Origin: Gorsachius magnificus
Taxonomy: Eukaryota > Chordata > Aves > Pelecaniformes > Ardeidae
Assembly (NCBI GenBank): GCA_034008185.1
Contig: CM067082.1
Coordinates: 85,497,684 to 85,561,683 of the forward strand
Direction: 5' to 3'
DNA: 64,000 bases
The notes beneath the pieces were generated by a model. The model was not told the DNA's origin and did no database searches. It saw nothing but the letters and a program-made list of their open reading frames with translations. Numbering within the stretch: position 1 is the stretch's first letter; every line of letters begins with the position of its first letter. A program made the translations under genes and the position numbers. Below, piece after piece: positions 1 to 12,300 of this stretch.

Positions 1-777
1 CAAATCAGAGTAGGTTAATGAGAAATAAAACTAAATCTTAAAAACACCTTTCCTCCCCCTGTCCCTTCTTCCTGGGCTTAACTTCACTCCTGAATTCTCT
101 ACCTCCTCCCCCGCAGCAGCACAGTTCATCATACGCTGTCTCTGCCGCTCCTTCACAAACTGCTCCAGCATGGGTCCATCCTTCCCACGGGGCCCAGCGT
201 GGGTCCCCTGCGGGGTCACCAGCCCGGCCAACAAACCTGCTCCAGCCTGGGCTCCTCTCTCCACAGGGACACAGGTCCTGCCAGGAGCCTGCTCCAGCGC
301 GGGCTTCCCACGGGGTCACAGCCTCCTTCAGACATCCCCCTGCTCTGGTGTGGGGTCCTCCCCAGGCTGCAGGGGGGTATCTGCTCCCCTGTGGGCCTCC
401 CTGGGCTGCAGGGGCACAGCCTGCCCCACTGTGGGCTGCACCAGGGGCTACAGGGGAACCTCTGCTCCAGCTCCTGGAGCACCTCATGGCCCTCCTTTTG
501 CACTGACCTAGGGGGCTGCAGAGCTGCTTCTCTCACACATTCTCACTCCTCTCTCCCAGCTGCTGTTGAGCAGAAGTTTTTCCCCCCTTCTTAACTATGT
601 TATCCCAGAGGTGCTACCACCATCACTGATGGGTTGGTCTTGGCCAGTGGCGGGTCTATCTTGGAGCCGTCTGGCACTGGCTCTATTGGACACAGGGGAA
701 GCTTCTGGCAGGTTCTCACAGAAGCCACTTTGTAGACCCCCCACTACCAAAACCATGTAAAAATCACAAACCCAACA
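1..777 (-). mobile_element. Avian ERV long LTR, reverse strand, cut by window edge
   Basis: This GC-rich block matches, from memory, a dispersed avian LTR read on the reverse strand. The LTR 5' end lies near 777, where the reverse strand starts TGTTGGGTTTGTG and continues into a conserved stretch about a TGG-TAG-rich segment and GAAGCTTCCCCTGTGTCC. Positions 165-480 hold imperfect internal repeats of a CTGCTCCAG...GGGGTCAC type unit, which give long but meaningless open frames in several phases. The 3' end of the LTR would lie to the left of the window, so its terminal CA and target duplication cannot be seen. No retroviral gene is attached on the right. Family (probably ERVL-like) is inferred, not verified. 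Confidence 0.6.
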
Positions 778-3700
778 TTTAAGAATCTCTTTTATATTCA
801 GTTTGATAGTGACCCTGAATTAACAAGAGTTGAGGATGGGCAGCTGGGGAGAGGGCAACAGCATAGCAGCCAGTGTGAAGGTATGTATGCACATATATTT
901 AGAACTAAGAGGGTTTGGCCTTTAGCAGGTCATAAGTTCTCTTCCTTATTAAGGATGCAAAGTGGACAAGCTAAAGAAGGTGAGAAAACAATTAGGTGAA
1001 CAAAAATATCTCCCTGGGGAAAAGTGGAATAATCTTTCAGTAAATCCAGACTCAGAGCTACTTTGCTTTGCTGTTTGGTTATATCCAGTTTTACTTCTGA
1101 GCTACAAAAGTGTTTCTGTAAAATACGTTATCTATCTGCTTCAAATACTCCATCATTTATTCTTCTTTTCCTCCTTACCTACTGCTTTGTAATAGGAGAT
1201 CGTGCAACTTAGATGTTTATTAGAGTCTAAAGTTTATAAGAAAAGGCTTCTTTTCTTTAGTTCTTCCTTGCTGCTTGCAGCTCAGTTCTCTGCAGGATAT
1301 CTATGATTCACTCCTTTCTCTCTGCCTTCTGATCTCAGAGGGCATTTACTATACATTAGTGATGATCACCAGTTCCCAACATGCTAAGGCTAAGCTGACA
1401 GCTACTATTTCTCTGTTAAAATAACAAAGGATGAAAACGCAAAGGACAAATTAAGTTATTTCACAATTTATTCATCTTGGGCAGGACCTCATTCTTCAGA
1501 GAGATACCTGAAATGCAGGAGCAGAGCTCCTTGACCTCAGGTAGATCACATGAAGAGTGAGGAGGAGATGACTCGTCACCTGTCAGCACACACAGCAGCA
1601 CTGCCATTTCTGGGACCACCCAGCGCTGTGCCACAATCCCAAAAAATGAGGAGCAGGAAAGGCTGCTGTAGCCCACTATGGGGAGGACTTACTCCCTCCA
1701 TCTGCTGCTCCCTTGCTGTGACACTGAATCCTTCTTACTCCCTCACTGAGCAAATCCATGCCTCACTTTAGCAGCCTCACAGGAACCGCACAAGATTTTG
1801 CAGAAACAACAAAAGGCAGGCAGAGAGCCTGGAACCTGACCTACAACTACTGGTGTGGAACCCGCACTTGTTTCAATCCAAGCAGAAAAAGAAGCCAAGG
1901 AAAGGCAATCAAAACCCCCTCTGTATTCCCCCTTCTCATCTACTCACTGCAAAGCTAAATAATTTCCTTTGCAAACTTACTCTCTTTATTGCCACTGCCC
2001 CACTGCTACAAATTACCTTTGTTGTGCTGGCACCCATGGAAGAGCAGCGAGGGCCTGGCAACCTCCCCCAGCTGTGTAAGAAAACCAGCTCCCACCAGAG
2101 AGAGAGAAGCAAGGAGTCACAACTTGGCAGGGCAGCCACAAAGCCCACGACAAATGCCTGCGCAGTCCTGCAAGATCATTCACTTGGTACTTCACAAGCT
2201 GTATACTCTGAAAAAAGAAATAAATCCTGAGCATCACTGCCTGAACCCGAAACATCCAGGCTGACAATCATTTCACATTTATTCCCTTGCCTTGGACGTC
2301 TCTTTGTTCCCATTCAGTCATTCTGAATATCTTGCAAGCCCATCCTATTCATTCTACCTGTTCACATAAATGTCTCTTTTCCTGATAAACATTCAAACAT
2401 AAGGCTCTTAATTAAGAATTTTAAAGTAAATTACACTGAAAGTAGTTTCTCACTGTTTAGCAAAGACTGCAACACCTGTTAAAAGACAGGGCCCCTCATT
2501 ACACTGTAGTTCTGTCACTTTCATAAGGACTTTTACAGAGTTAAAAATGCCAACTTTCTGTAAAATGCTGGCTGCTCACTTTCTAACTTTCAAAGCAATT
2601 TAGCAGTTTCCTCATTAAGACTAAATAGAAGCCAAAAGATCTCTTTGCATAGGAAACATTAGGCATGCTCAGCAAAAGAAAGGGATGGATATACCTGAAC
2701 TCCATGTTCCATTTACTTAATAAAGGTTTTCTTTGAAACATTAGTAGATCCTGGGGAAATAAAGCACAGACAAAAGCAGTTAAAAATCCTGTTAGGATTA
2801 AAAGCAGCAGGTCATGCTAGAAACACATGGGTTTAAAACTCCTGACAGAACTGGAAAATGCTCATTTCACATTACTGTAACTAGCTTTAGAGAGACAGGG
2901 AAGAAAAAAGAATAGCAAGTGTTATCAGCCAGAAATAAGCAGTATATTAAACTGTCACTCGGATGAATCCTGGAACATGTATTTAATAGAAGATGTGGAT
3001 ATCTTTTGTACATTACATGTAATACTTCAGATAATGTGTCCAACATCTCTTCTTTGCCATGATCACTATCTCAGGGTGCTGGGATCTTTTGCGCTGCTCT
3101 TTCCACACATTCCTCACACAGAACAGTGAGCAGCATGGTAACTGCCCCTTGCCATTTCACACAGACCTGGTATTACAGCGTCATAAAGTGGCAGTATTTC
3201 TGCCCATGTTCTTCCATCTTAAGAGAAAATTAAAGAAGATACTGTTTTGCCACTGTAGAAAGAGTTGTATGGGTTGGGTTTTTTTAGTTACGATACAAAG
3301 CAATCACTTCCCACAAACGTCAAAGTGCCAAGTGTTTGGTTGTAACTAAAACAAGCTTCTGATTTTATGCCTCTCCAGAATCCCTGAGAAGAGGGGACAG
3401 CACATGTTGCCCAGCCCATCACCGTTTCTGAGGTGCCAGCCAGAGCCTCAACTGTTCTACAAGGTTCAGGAGCACAAAACTTAACCCAAGTGCTTCACCG
3501 GGTTGCTGCTCCAGCACCAGCAACCACCGCTCTGAGAGGCTGCTCTGAAGTCAAGCAGGGGAACAACCAAGTGAGGCCTCCTCGCTCCCTGTCCTCCTTC
3601 TGTTGGGGGACACAACCCCACAGCAGAGGAGCCACGAGCCCTCCCTGGCAGAGTGACTGGGGTAGTCCTTGCCTGCTGACGCCTGGCCACGGAGTATTCC

Positions 3701-5029
3701 TGCTCCAAGCGGAGTCTCAGGCTTCAGTACCCCTCTTTAAGTAGCACTTCTCCCATTTTGATCCTCCCTCCCAATTATCCTGATTTTTCTCCATGGAGGA
3801 GACAGAAAGGGATCTGGAGAAGGAATAGCAAACTTTGATCATTAGTTCAGCTACATCAAGGGATGCAGGAGCAGAGCTGGTGGGAAAGGTTGCCACCGTT
3901 GGCAACTGCAGCAACTGTTAGGAAATGAGGCATGTGAGGGGAATAAAAACCAGTATTTAAACTGTAACTGTGAGAAAATAAGGTGACCGTCTGGAAAAAG
4001 TAATTCAACCCGAGACATTGATTTCTCTTATTTTTTCCCCTAAGACTTCATATCAGAATTTCTAAAAAGAAGATTAAAAAAAGGAAAAAGAAAGGTTGAT
4101 AACCAAATAATGACAATGAGCAAAACATTAGCAATACCACTATTTCGTAGCTTTCTTGGTAACTAGGAAAATAATGTTATAGTTTTCCATATTCACTTGC
4201 AGTATTTTCTGTGTGCAATAAATTTAAAGTTGTACTTCACTTTATTTTGCTGAGTGAGAGGAAGTTACTGTCTATGCTGTTAACATAAAACTAATTAGAA
4301 ATTTTAATCTGCAGGTTGCCTAAATCACCATTCATCACACTATTGGCCATCATATTACTGAATCCAAACAGATAGTTACCTACACAATACCGTAACATTA
4401 AGTATTCATAAATTTTCACATAGCCTGAGCACTTACACAGCAATGTAAGAGCATTCCCCATATAGCTGAAGGTGCAGAGGGCCAATGTCAAATTTCTGCC
4501 ATACCTCTCAGTCCTCCAGTTATTCTCTCCATACAAACTGAGCTGAGCTGAGCTGGGAAAAGAAGACACACGTGACAGTGCTAAAGCAAACTGAGCAGCC
4601 TGTGGCATGTTTGGAGCAATCATTCCTCCGTGGTTTTTGGGGAAGAAAGGAGTGGTATGTGGGGGGTGGATAGTTAATTAATACAGAAATTCTGGGTGGA
4701 TGTTATTCTGGCTGTAGAAGCAAAGCAACCCTCTCTTTCTTTACGCCATCCTGTTACAGGCTTCTCCCAAAGAACTTCAGATCATTTGACTACACACACT
4801 ATTTCTTGTCATATAGTCTTTTCAGGTTGGTTGTGTTGGTTTTTTTTGTCTCCCTGCAGAATTACTTTGTTTTTCATGAATGTCTATCAAATGAATATGA
4901 TGTCTGTTACAGTATCTTGTCAGCCTTTTAGATGGAAAGCAGTATCCCTGTAAGTTGTACAGACTTTGTTACAAACAGGAGTTGTGTAGTAGGCAGTGAC
5001 AGTGTCATACTAAAGAAACCTCAGCTTGA
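778..5029. other. No supportable gene; single-copy-looking DNA
   Basis: AT-leaning sequence with short chance open frames only. A slightly GC-richer block at about 3380-3730 has no recognisable coding signal. A 67-bp reverse-strand segment at about 2026-2092 has good acceptor and donor-like edges, but it is open in all three frames and too short to call. Confidence 0.5.
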
Positions 5030-5034
5030 CAGTT
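5030..5034. repeat. Target site duplication, left copy (CAGTT)
   Basis: The five bases CAGTT directly precede the TG that opens the LTR at 5035, and the same five bases follow its closing CA at 5645-5649. A 5-bp duplication is typical of ERVL-type integration. Confidence 0.8.
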
Positions 5035-5343
5035 TGTCCTGGTTTCAGCTGGGATAGAGTTAATTTTCTTCACAGAAGCTAGCATAGTGCTGTGCTTTGG
5101 ATTCAGTGCTAGAAGAATGTTGATAACACGCTGATGTTTTTAGTTGTTGCCAAGCAGTGCTCAGACTGCTCAAGGACTTTTTGAGCTTCCCCTGCTCGGC
5201 CAGGGGCATAACAAGCTGGGAGTACAGCACAGCTAAGACCCAAACTGTCCAAAGAGCTATTCCATACCATAGAACGTCATGCTCGGGGGGGGGGGGGTTA
5301 GTCGATCGGTCGGTTGTGGGCAGAGCGGTCGCGCTCGGGCGGT

Positions 5344-5379
5344 GTGATCGCGGCTTGGGGGGAGTGATCGCGGCTTGGG
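5344..5379 (+). repeat. 20-bp-period tandem duplication inside LTR copy 1
   Basis: The 16-bp unit GTGATCGCGGCTTGGG occurs at 5344-5359 and again at 5364-5379. The other LTR copy has a single related TTGCTGCTTGGGGACGGG segment, so the duplication and its CpG-rich surroundings are specific to this copy or subfamily. Confidence 0.8.
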
Positions 5380-5458
5380 ACGGGCTGGGCATCGGTCAGC
5401 GGGTGGTGAGCAATTGCATTGTGCATTACTTGTTTCATATATTCTGTATCTTTTCTTA

Positions 5459-5492
5459 CCATTATTATTATTACTATTACTATTGTTATTAT
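5459..5492 (+). repeat. Interrupted (ATT)n tract in LTR copy 1
   Basis: ATT/ACT triplet run in the U3/R part of the LTR, at the place where copy 2 has a pure TTA array. It is degenerate here. Confidence 0.75.
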
Positions 5493-5644
5493 TCTCTCTT
5501 ATTAAACTGTCTCTATCTCAACCCACGGGTCTTACTTTTTTTTTTTCTTTTCTCAGATACTCTCCCGCATCCCACTGAGGGGGGGGGGGGGAGTGAGCGA
5601 GCAGCTGCGTGGTGCTTAGTTGCCAGCTGGGTTAAACCACGACA

Positions 5645-5649
5645 CAGTT
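5645..5649. repeat. Target site duplication, right copy (CAGTT)
   Basis: Repeats the five bases at 5030-5034 immediately after the LTR's terminal CA. Confidence 0.8.
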
Positions 5650-8600
5650 CTTACACTAATAAAGTCAAATTACTTCAGCTGTTAATTTCTAGACCTGTCC
5701 TTTCAAGTTTCTTCTCTTATACTGGGAAATGTGAAGTAACCATATCTGAAACATGAACATCTTCCTTTGCAACTTCTGTCACCTTGACAAAGCCTACATC
5801 TGCTTCCACATCCATCCCATGTGAAAACTTCCACTTCCCCTCATTTGTATGCACCTCTTTCAAGATCCTCTGCCATTAGTGAAAACTAAAACAATTCAGA
5901 TTGCGGGCAGATGAAATTGGAGTCTTCATTCAGAAGTCAGAGAAGCAGAGACTGCCTCTAACAACTTTTGCCTGTTCAAATTTCAGTAACCAGTACACTT
6001 CTAATATCTAGCAGCTACAAAAGAAGGAAACACAGTTAATTAATTGAGTTGCTCCTCCGAATTAAAACCAAACCCCCACACTTTTCACTACTAGCTTGCA
6101 GTAACTTTCAACTACTAGCTTGCAGTAACTACTGCATGCAAAGCAGTCTGTGCTTTCCCCAAACAGGTTCACAGGCTCACTCTGTTAAGCCATGTACTGC
6201 TATCACCTGCTAACACGCGCCACAGCAGTAAGGTAGTATTAATCCAAGTTAGTAGGTCACAGCAGGTTAGCAGTAGGTTAAGACCAACTTAGCAGCCAGG
6301 GTCTTTTTATTCCTTCGTGCAGCAAGAACTAACGTGCAGGTCTGTCTGATAAAGCAACGCTACTGTTCACCAAGCCTCTGCAGAGATCTATCGGAACAAG
6401 TGCATCACCTCTTAGACCAAAAGCCAGTAGACTAAGAAAGTCTTATCAGAACCAAGGTTATTCTCTAGAAATCAATATATTTGGTTCACTTGGGGAAATA
6501 CCAAGTTTTATTAACCATGACGATAACATGGAGGAGTTGATGACTCAGTAGACACAACTCCAGTTTTCCTAAAAAACATAAGAAAATAACTATCCCTCCC
6601 TCTTCTACCAACACAGCCCCTGGCAGTACCCCATTGTACTGTAGCTAGTGTGGGTTAACTAAAAAAAATTGCTATTAGGTAATAGAAATGCTTCTAGTGT
6701 TCTGATATTTCCGATGTAGCTAGCTAGCAGAAGAGATCAGTGCAAATAATCTATAACCAATTCACTTACTGCTGCTTTAATAAACAGAAAGAAATGAAAG
6801 TCAAATTATTTCCTCCTTTACATTAGAACATTTCAATAGTTGTTCTATACACAAGTTTGGTGTACAAATCCTTATCAGCTTTTACTATTTTACACTCCTA
6901 CACTGTTTTGACATATAAAAACTAGAAGATAATGATGTGTCTGTTGGCAAATTGGAATGCTGAATCACTGTTGTTTAGTGTAAGTGGCTCAGCTGTGCTT
7001 GATAGGGTTTTTTTTTCAGTATTAAAGAATAGCTAAAAATCAAAGATCTAGATTACCATTCACTGAGATCTGAAATGGTCTGCTCTTTGTGCTCTGTACA
7101 GGCACAGTTAATATTCTCTCATCACAGCTGCTGGGAGGGAAACTGGGATCACCTCCTCTGCAAGAGCTCTCTCTTTCCAGCAGACTTAACTGGACATGGT
7201 GAATGGCAATTTCCTACATCCTCATAAGACATCTCTGCAAGTAGGAAGATTTACAGACAGATACCCTCTGAAACACATTCAAAAGTTATAAGCATGAATG
7301 CTAGCAGAAAAATATTGAGCTGTGATACTCATACACATGACATTTGCTGAGAATCGCTCAAAGTTTATTGTAGTATTTGGAAAGCAACAAACTCAAATCG
7401 GTTCTTTAAACATCCTTATCCAAGGTGACTTTAACAAAACAGTTATGAACAAATACTCAAAATAATTTTGCTGCCAATGGAGGAAGGAAAAAGCCATTTT
7501 TATTTGGCTTCCAGGGACAAATCTTGCTGACTGTATGGAGAGCAAGAAATCATACACTTTGATGTTAATGGCTTTTGGCCAAGGTAGGTTTCTGACAAGG
7601 ATACAACCAGCTGCTGGAGCTCCCATCTGCATTAGAAAACCCACCAACACTCCTGCTAGTTCAGCTGAACCAGTGAAAGAAGACAAGCAATTTGTCTGAA
7701 GCTTACTTTCTCTCCTGAAGGGGCAAGCTATATGACAATAACAAAGCAGTATTTGTCAATGGCTTACTCTGTCCAAATCCAGAATTCCTTCAGGTAATTT
7801 AGAATTAAACAAGTTAGATCTAAACACAAAGTAGCACACTGCTCTTGGTTTTGGCACTACTTCCAGCACCTACAAGACAAACTTACAAGTGTTCTGTAAA
7901 GGCCTGGGCCAATTTACTCAATAAAAATCTGATGGTGACTTGGGCTTAGAGCTAAAGTTCTCACATACACGCAAGACTTGCAAGTACATTTCTGACACAG
8001 CAGAATTTACATCTGCTCTATGAATAACAAATGTTACCAAAAAGTTTTATCAATTTCCAGCTGATAAATTTCTCTTTAGATACCCTCTGTAATATACCTT
8101 GCTTTTAGTTTTATCAGAGAGCAACTGAGCTTGTAGATGTGACACACTACTAAGTCTTGCATACAAAATAAAGCACTAAGAATGTTTGTCACTTTTCGAA
8201 ATTAAAATCACACATGTTCCAAGGGACTTCATGTCATGTCTTACTAAAACACCATAGAAAGCTTAAATCATAGCATTTAGAAGGCTGCACCTATAGCAGC
8301 AGCTCCCAAGACAGAGGTCAGAGGCTCACATTGGATTGTGGCAGTTACTAGTGGGGATGAAACATGTACAGAGTCCTACTGGCTCCTGCTGTTGTAGGGA
8401 TTATGAAGAACTGGGAAAGGTCTGGGAAAGTGGCTGGCAACCCAAATAACCTGGAAGCTCTTCCCCAGAATAAAAACGTATTTCATCTGGCAATTAAGAA
8501 AAACACCACAAAACCAACCAGAAAGAGTCTTTTGTTTCAGGAACAGGCTTGCTGTATGTATAGAAATACTGATGTATTTCAAGCAGTATGCATTTTACAA

Positions 8601-8865
8601 ACATATTTATCGTGTATAAAATGATAGCATATTTGAAATAAAAATTTTACTCTGTTTTAATGTTTGGCTTTTAAGGACCAAATTATTCAGGAATCATTGT
8701 GCACTCTACAAATTATATACCTCTTATTCCATATTTTCAGTGTAAGTATTATCAGAGCACCTACAAGAACAGTAGCCACTTTTTTAAGGGTTAAAGAGTC
8801 AGGAAAGAATCTGTACAACACAATCTAATCCTCAAGATATCATTTTTATTCCCAATTAAGAATGG
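5650..8865. other. No supportable gene
   Basis: AT-rich non-coding sequence. The longest reverse-strand open frame, at 7393-7686, has no recognisable domain and no convincing splice pattern. The only structure I see is the direct repeat at 6087-6130. Confidence 0.5.
6087..6130 (+). repeat. 20-bp direct repeat, two copies
   Basis: ACTACTAGCTTGCAGTAACT is present at 6087-6106 and again, identically, at 6111-6130, separated by TTCA (24-bp period). The identity suggests a recent local duplication. Confidence 0.9.
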
Positions 8866-9362
8866 ACTCCCCTCTACTCAGCACTGGTGAGGCCACACCT
8901 GGATTACTGAGTCCAGTCCTGAGCTCTCCAGTACAAGATTGGTACGGACATACTGGAAAGAGTCCAGCAAAGGGCCATGAAGATGGTTAAAGGACTGGAG
9001 CATCTCACATATGAAGAGAAGCCGAGAGAGCTGGGACTGTTCAGCCTATAGAAGAACAGGCTCAGGAGGATCTTATTAATGTATATAAATATCCAAAGGG
9101 AGGGTGTAGAAAGGACGGAGCCAGGCTCTTTTCAATGGTGTTTGGTGACAGGACCAGAGGCAATGGGCACAAAGTGTCAGGGTGACTGAGCACTGGCACA
9201 GGCTGCCCAGGGAGGTGGTAGAGTCTCCATCCTTGGAGGCATTCAAAAAGCTGTCCAGACATGGTCCTGGGCAACCAGGTCTAGGTGGCCCTGCTTGAGC
9301 AGGGGGGTTGTACCAGATGACCTCCAGAGGTTCCTGGACCCCAACCAGTCTGTGATTCTGTG
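8866..9362 (+). mobile_element. CR1 LINE 3' fragment, forward
   Basis: This is a classic avian CR1 tail. It contains the GGTGAGGCCACACCTGGA region, the AAGGGCCATGAAGATGGTTA region, GCTGCCCAGGGAGGTGGTAGAGTC and the 3' end TCTGTGATTCTGTG, the octamer-type terminus CR1 uses in place of poly(A). It is strongly 5'-truncated, as most CR1 copies are, and holds only the end of the reverse-transcriptase frame plus the 3' UTR. About 50 bases usually found between the GGGCACAAA and GTGACTGAGC segments are deleted. Short reverse open frames here are by-products. Confidence 0.92.
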
Positions 9363-12300
9363 AAAAATGAACATATTTAACCTGCTAGCTATATTGAAGC
9401 AGTACACAAGTGGCCCACTAACTTTGAACTGTTCATCTCTAGACTAGACTTTGAAACTATAGCTCTTCTTGCCTTCATGTGAAAGCCTTCAGAGTCTGTT
9501 TCAGAGGAGGAATCAGAATGATCTGTTCTAGGACACTCAGAAAATAGGAAGATTATTTGCTATTGAACTGTGACTGTTTAAATTCTCAGCTGACAGGCTC
9601 ACTCTGTAAGTCAATCTGCATTCAAGGACAAAAACAGTACTGAGATGACTGTATACATCCAGTCTTTGTGGCCGGGAAGTCCAATCAAAAAGATCAATCT
9701 GCAGGATCATGACAGTAAAAAAAAAAAAACCAAACCAAAACTACCGACTGCCTAAATTAGTAAAGATCTTTCACAGAGCAAAGTACACTACAAACTCGTT
9801 GAAATCATAACACTTGCTAAAAGCAAAGTTCCCCCCTCCGCCATTGCTCAGAAAATCACAGACCAGTCTGGGATGAAGAGCAGGTGTGCATGGCCCCTGC
9901 CACAAGGGAAGAGGTTCATCTGCAAGCTACCCTAGCTACAGTCAAAATATGTGAAATATCTAGAATTACATCAGGATCTACAAGGGACAACTCTTGTGTG
10001 GCTTCCTTCTCCAACCTAACCTTATTTTTGGCAGAGCAGTAAGATTACTGGGGAGGGGAAAGAAAAAAAAAAAGAAAAAAGTGGGGGGGGACAGAAAGAA
10101 GAAAGAAAAACCCCCTTTCCCTCTGGGAGTCAGATGGCAATAGATGATGACACTTTTGTGAGCGGGTTAAAAGGACTCTATGATATTCAGCTAGGAGGAA
10201 GTGTTTAGTTTTGGGGGTGGGGCTTTTCAATTTGTTTTTAAACATGGCTTTGCACTACCATGGTCAAAAAGCTACTATGAACTATGTGGTCAGACAGCAC
10301 TGAGGGCAAAGTTGTGTTTACTTGTTTCTAAAACAACACAGCGATAATTTCCATTTAATCTTCAATTAAAATAGACTTCATTCACCGACTGGATCACAGA
10401 ACTTTCCACTTGGAGTACTCCACGTTATCAGAAAAAAAGGTAGCTTTCATACACATAGCAAAACAACAGCGTAACAAAACATTACACAAGTTCTCTCTGG
10501 ATTTCAGCACAAATAAAATCTGTCTACCTGCTGAATTTACTGCTGTCTAATGCTGTTACCCTTTCTGTCGGTATTTAGGTCAACATGAAAAGTCAGTAGC
10601 TTATGAACAAAATAATGAAGTTATTAGCTCACCGATAATGCTTATGGTCTCCTTTCTGTGGCTGGCTAACCCGCATTACTTAACACTGCTCCTATTGAAA
10701 GCACTAGCTGATAAAATACTATCTGAAGATCGTAAGAGTGAGTTTTTTTCTTTAGCATCATTGCTTTCAGTGATAAAAGACTACTGCCAGGATAATTAAA
10801 AAAACAGGAAGTTGGCAAATTATCAAGCTACTAAGTGTTAATCACTGCCAGACCTCTCAGAAGCCAAGCAAATAGCACCGCCATTCAGCAACTTAAAGCC
10901 TAAGTTTTGATGGAAGGAAGAAGCCTTAACCAGAACCCATTCCAAGAGAGCTTTTGCTTCCTCTTTTCTGGTGGCGTATCTAGTACTGAATTACTTGGTA
11001 ACGGTTTCTGTTTCTCTGTAAAATAAAGGATGGTTTAACAAGACCTTTAAAATCTTAGCTCACAGTTTTTGCTGGAGTGTACTGATTACAGTCTAAATTT
11101 TATCATAATGAACTTCAAGGGAACATGAAAAATGTTCGCTGCAATCAGTGGGCTCCATGACACTAGAAAGGCTTAATTATTTACTACATCAGAATGATGA
11201 AGAAACAGCCAATCTGAACTGAGTATCAATATATAATAGTTTTAGGCAAATTATTTCACAGATCAACATTTAAATTATTCTTTTAAAATAGAACAGTCAG
11301 GAAAGAGAAAAAAATGACATATTCTTATGCTGAATACAACAATAAAGTGGAAAAAAGAAAAGACGAAAAAAATCACAAATATTCTTATGCATGAATAAAG
11401 AAAAAGAAGAGACTGACATAACTGGTTCAATCTTCTGTATGTGTTCACTCTAACAAAGATAACCACTAGTGAAACCTCTGGGGTCTACTTTGGCAGTACT
11501 ATAAATGGAGGTTACTTGTAAACAAAGTTCATTATAGTGAAATAAGTCTGCGTATCAAACCCAGGTAGTAGGTCATGTTTTGCACTACAAATTCTAAAAC
11601 ATTCAAGTGCTTTTCATTTCTTCACACATGTGATGTTCCAAAAATTTTGCTAGAAATAAATAGACCAATTTCCATCCTAATGAAGACTGCTATGCAAGAG
11701 TCAAGTATGGCTTGCTTGCTCTCTTCACTAGATCACAGTTGCAGACAGAACGTAATTTGCACAGGGGGAGAAGTACAAGGGAAGAGAGAAATAAGTAGCT
11801 TCTTAGAATGATACTATTCAAAGACAGCATCTTCTACCCCAGCAAAAGCTCAAAATTAATTCCTAGCACGATATTAAATTAAAAAATAACCACAAACATT
11901 TGAAACTCGTAACTAACTGCTAATGGGGAGAGAAATCTTAGCAAGCAAGGGCAGAAAGAAACTGTGGTTCCTCACGTCAAGTGGGAGCTACCTGACAGCC
12001 CACTTTGGAGAGAATGGCTGTTCAAGCCTAGCAAAATCCAATGACAAAAAGTGTAGTTAACCACCACCTTATTTGCATGCACATTATCAGATTCTTTTGA
12101 ACTTGGCAGCAAAGCTGCTACAGAACCACCACTAGGAGACCACTGACTTAAGCAGACAAAGCTGACAAGGTCACACTGACTTCAGTGAACAGCTGCTTCA
12201 AAGCAAATTAACTACAACAGAAAGCGGTGTTCCAAGCCAATCCATCTTCAAGACTTCCAGACACCTTGGCTTGATATTAGCTGTGAACTGTCAAATACGG

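Larger units (their letters stand above)
5035..5644 (+). mobile_element. Solo ERV LTR (ERVL-like), copy 1
   Basis: A 610-bp unit opens with TGTCCTGGTTTCAGCTGGGA and closes with GGTTAAACCACGACA, flanked by the direct repeat CAGTT. It is the same family as the LTR at 63141-63760; the two share the first ~240 bp, the central GGTGGTGAGCA segment, a TTA-rich tract and the 3' end. There is no internal retroviral sequence on either side, so it is a solo LTR left by LTR-LTR recombination. The TATA segment present in the other copy is missing here and is replaced by a run of 13 G at 5285-5297. An ATTAAA polyadenylation-type signal is at 5501-5506. Long open frames across it are not genes. Family name is not asserted. 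Confidence 0.9.

Noticed and set aside
5157..5756. 199-codon forward open frame
   Set aside because: It lies within the solo LTR and reads through the ATT tract (Tyr run) and G runs; not a gene.
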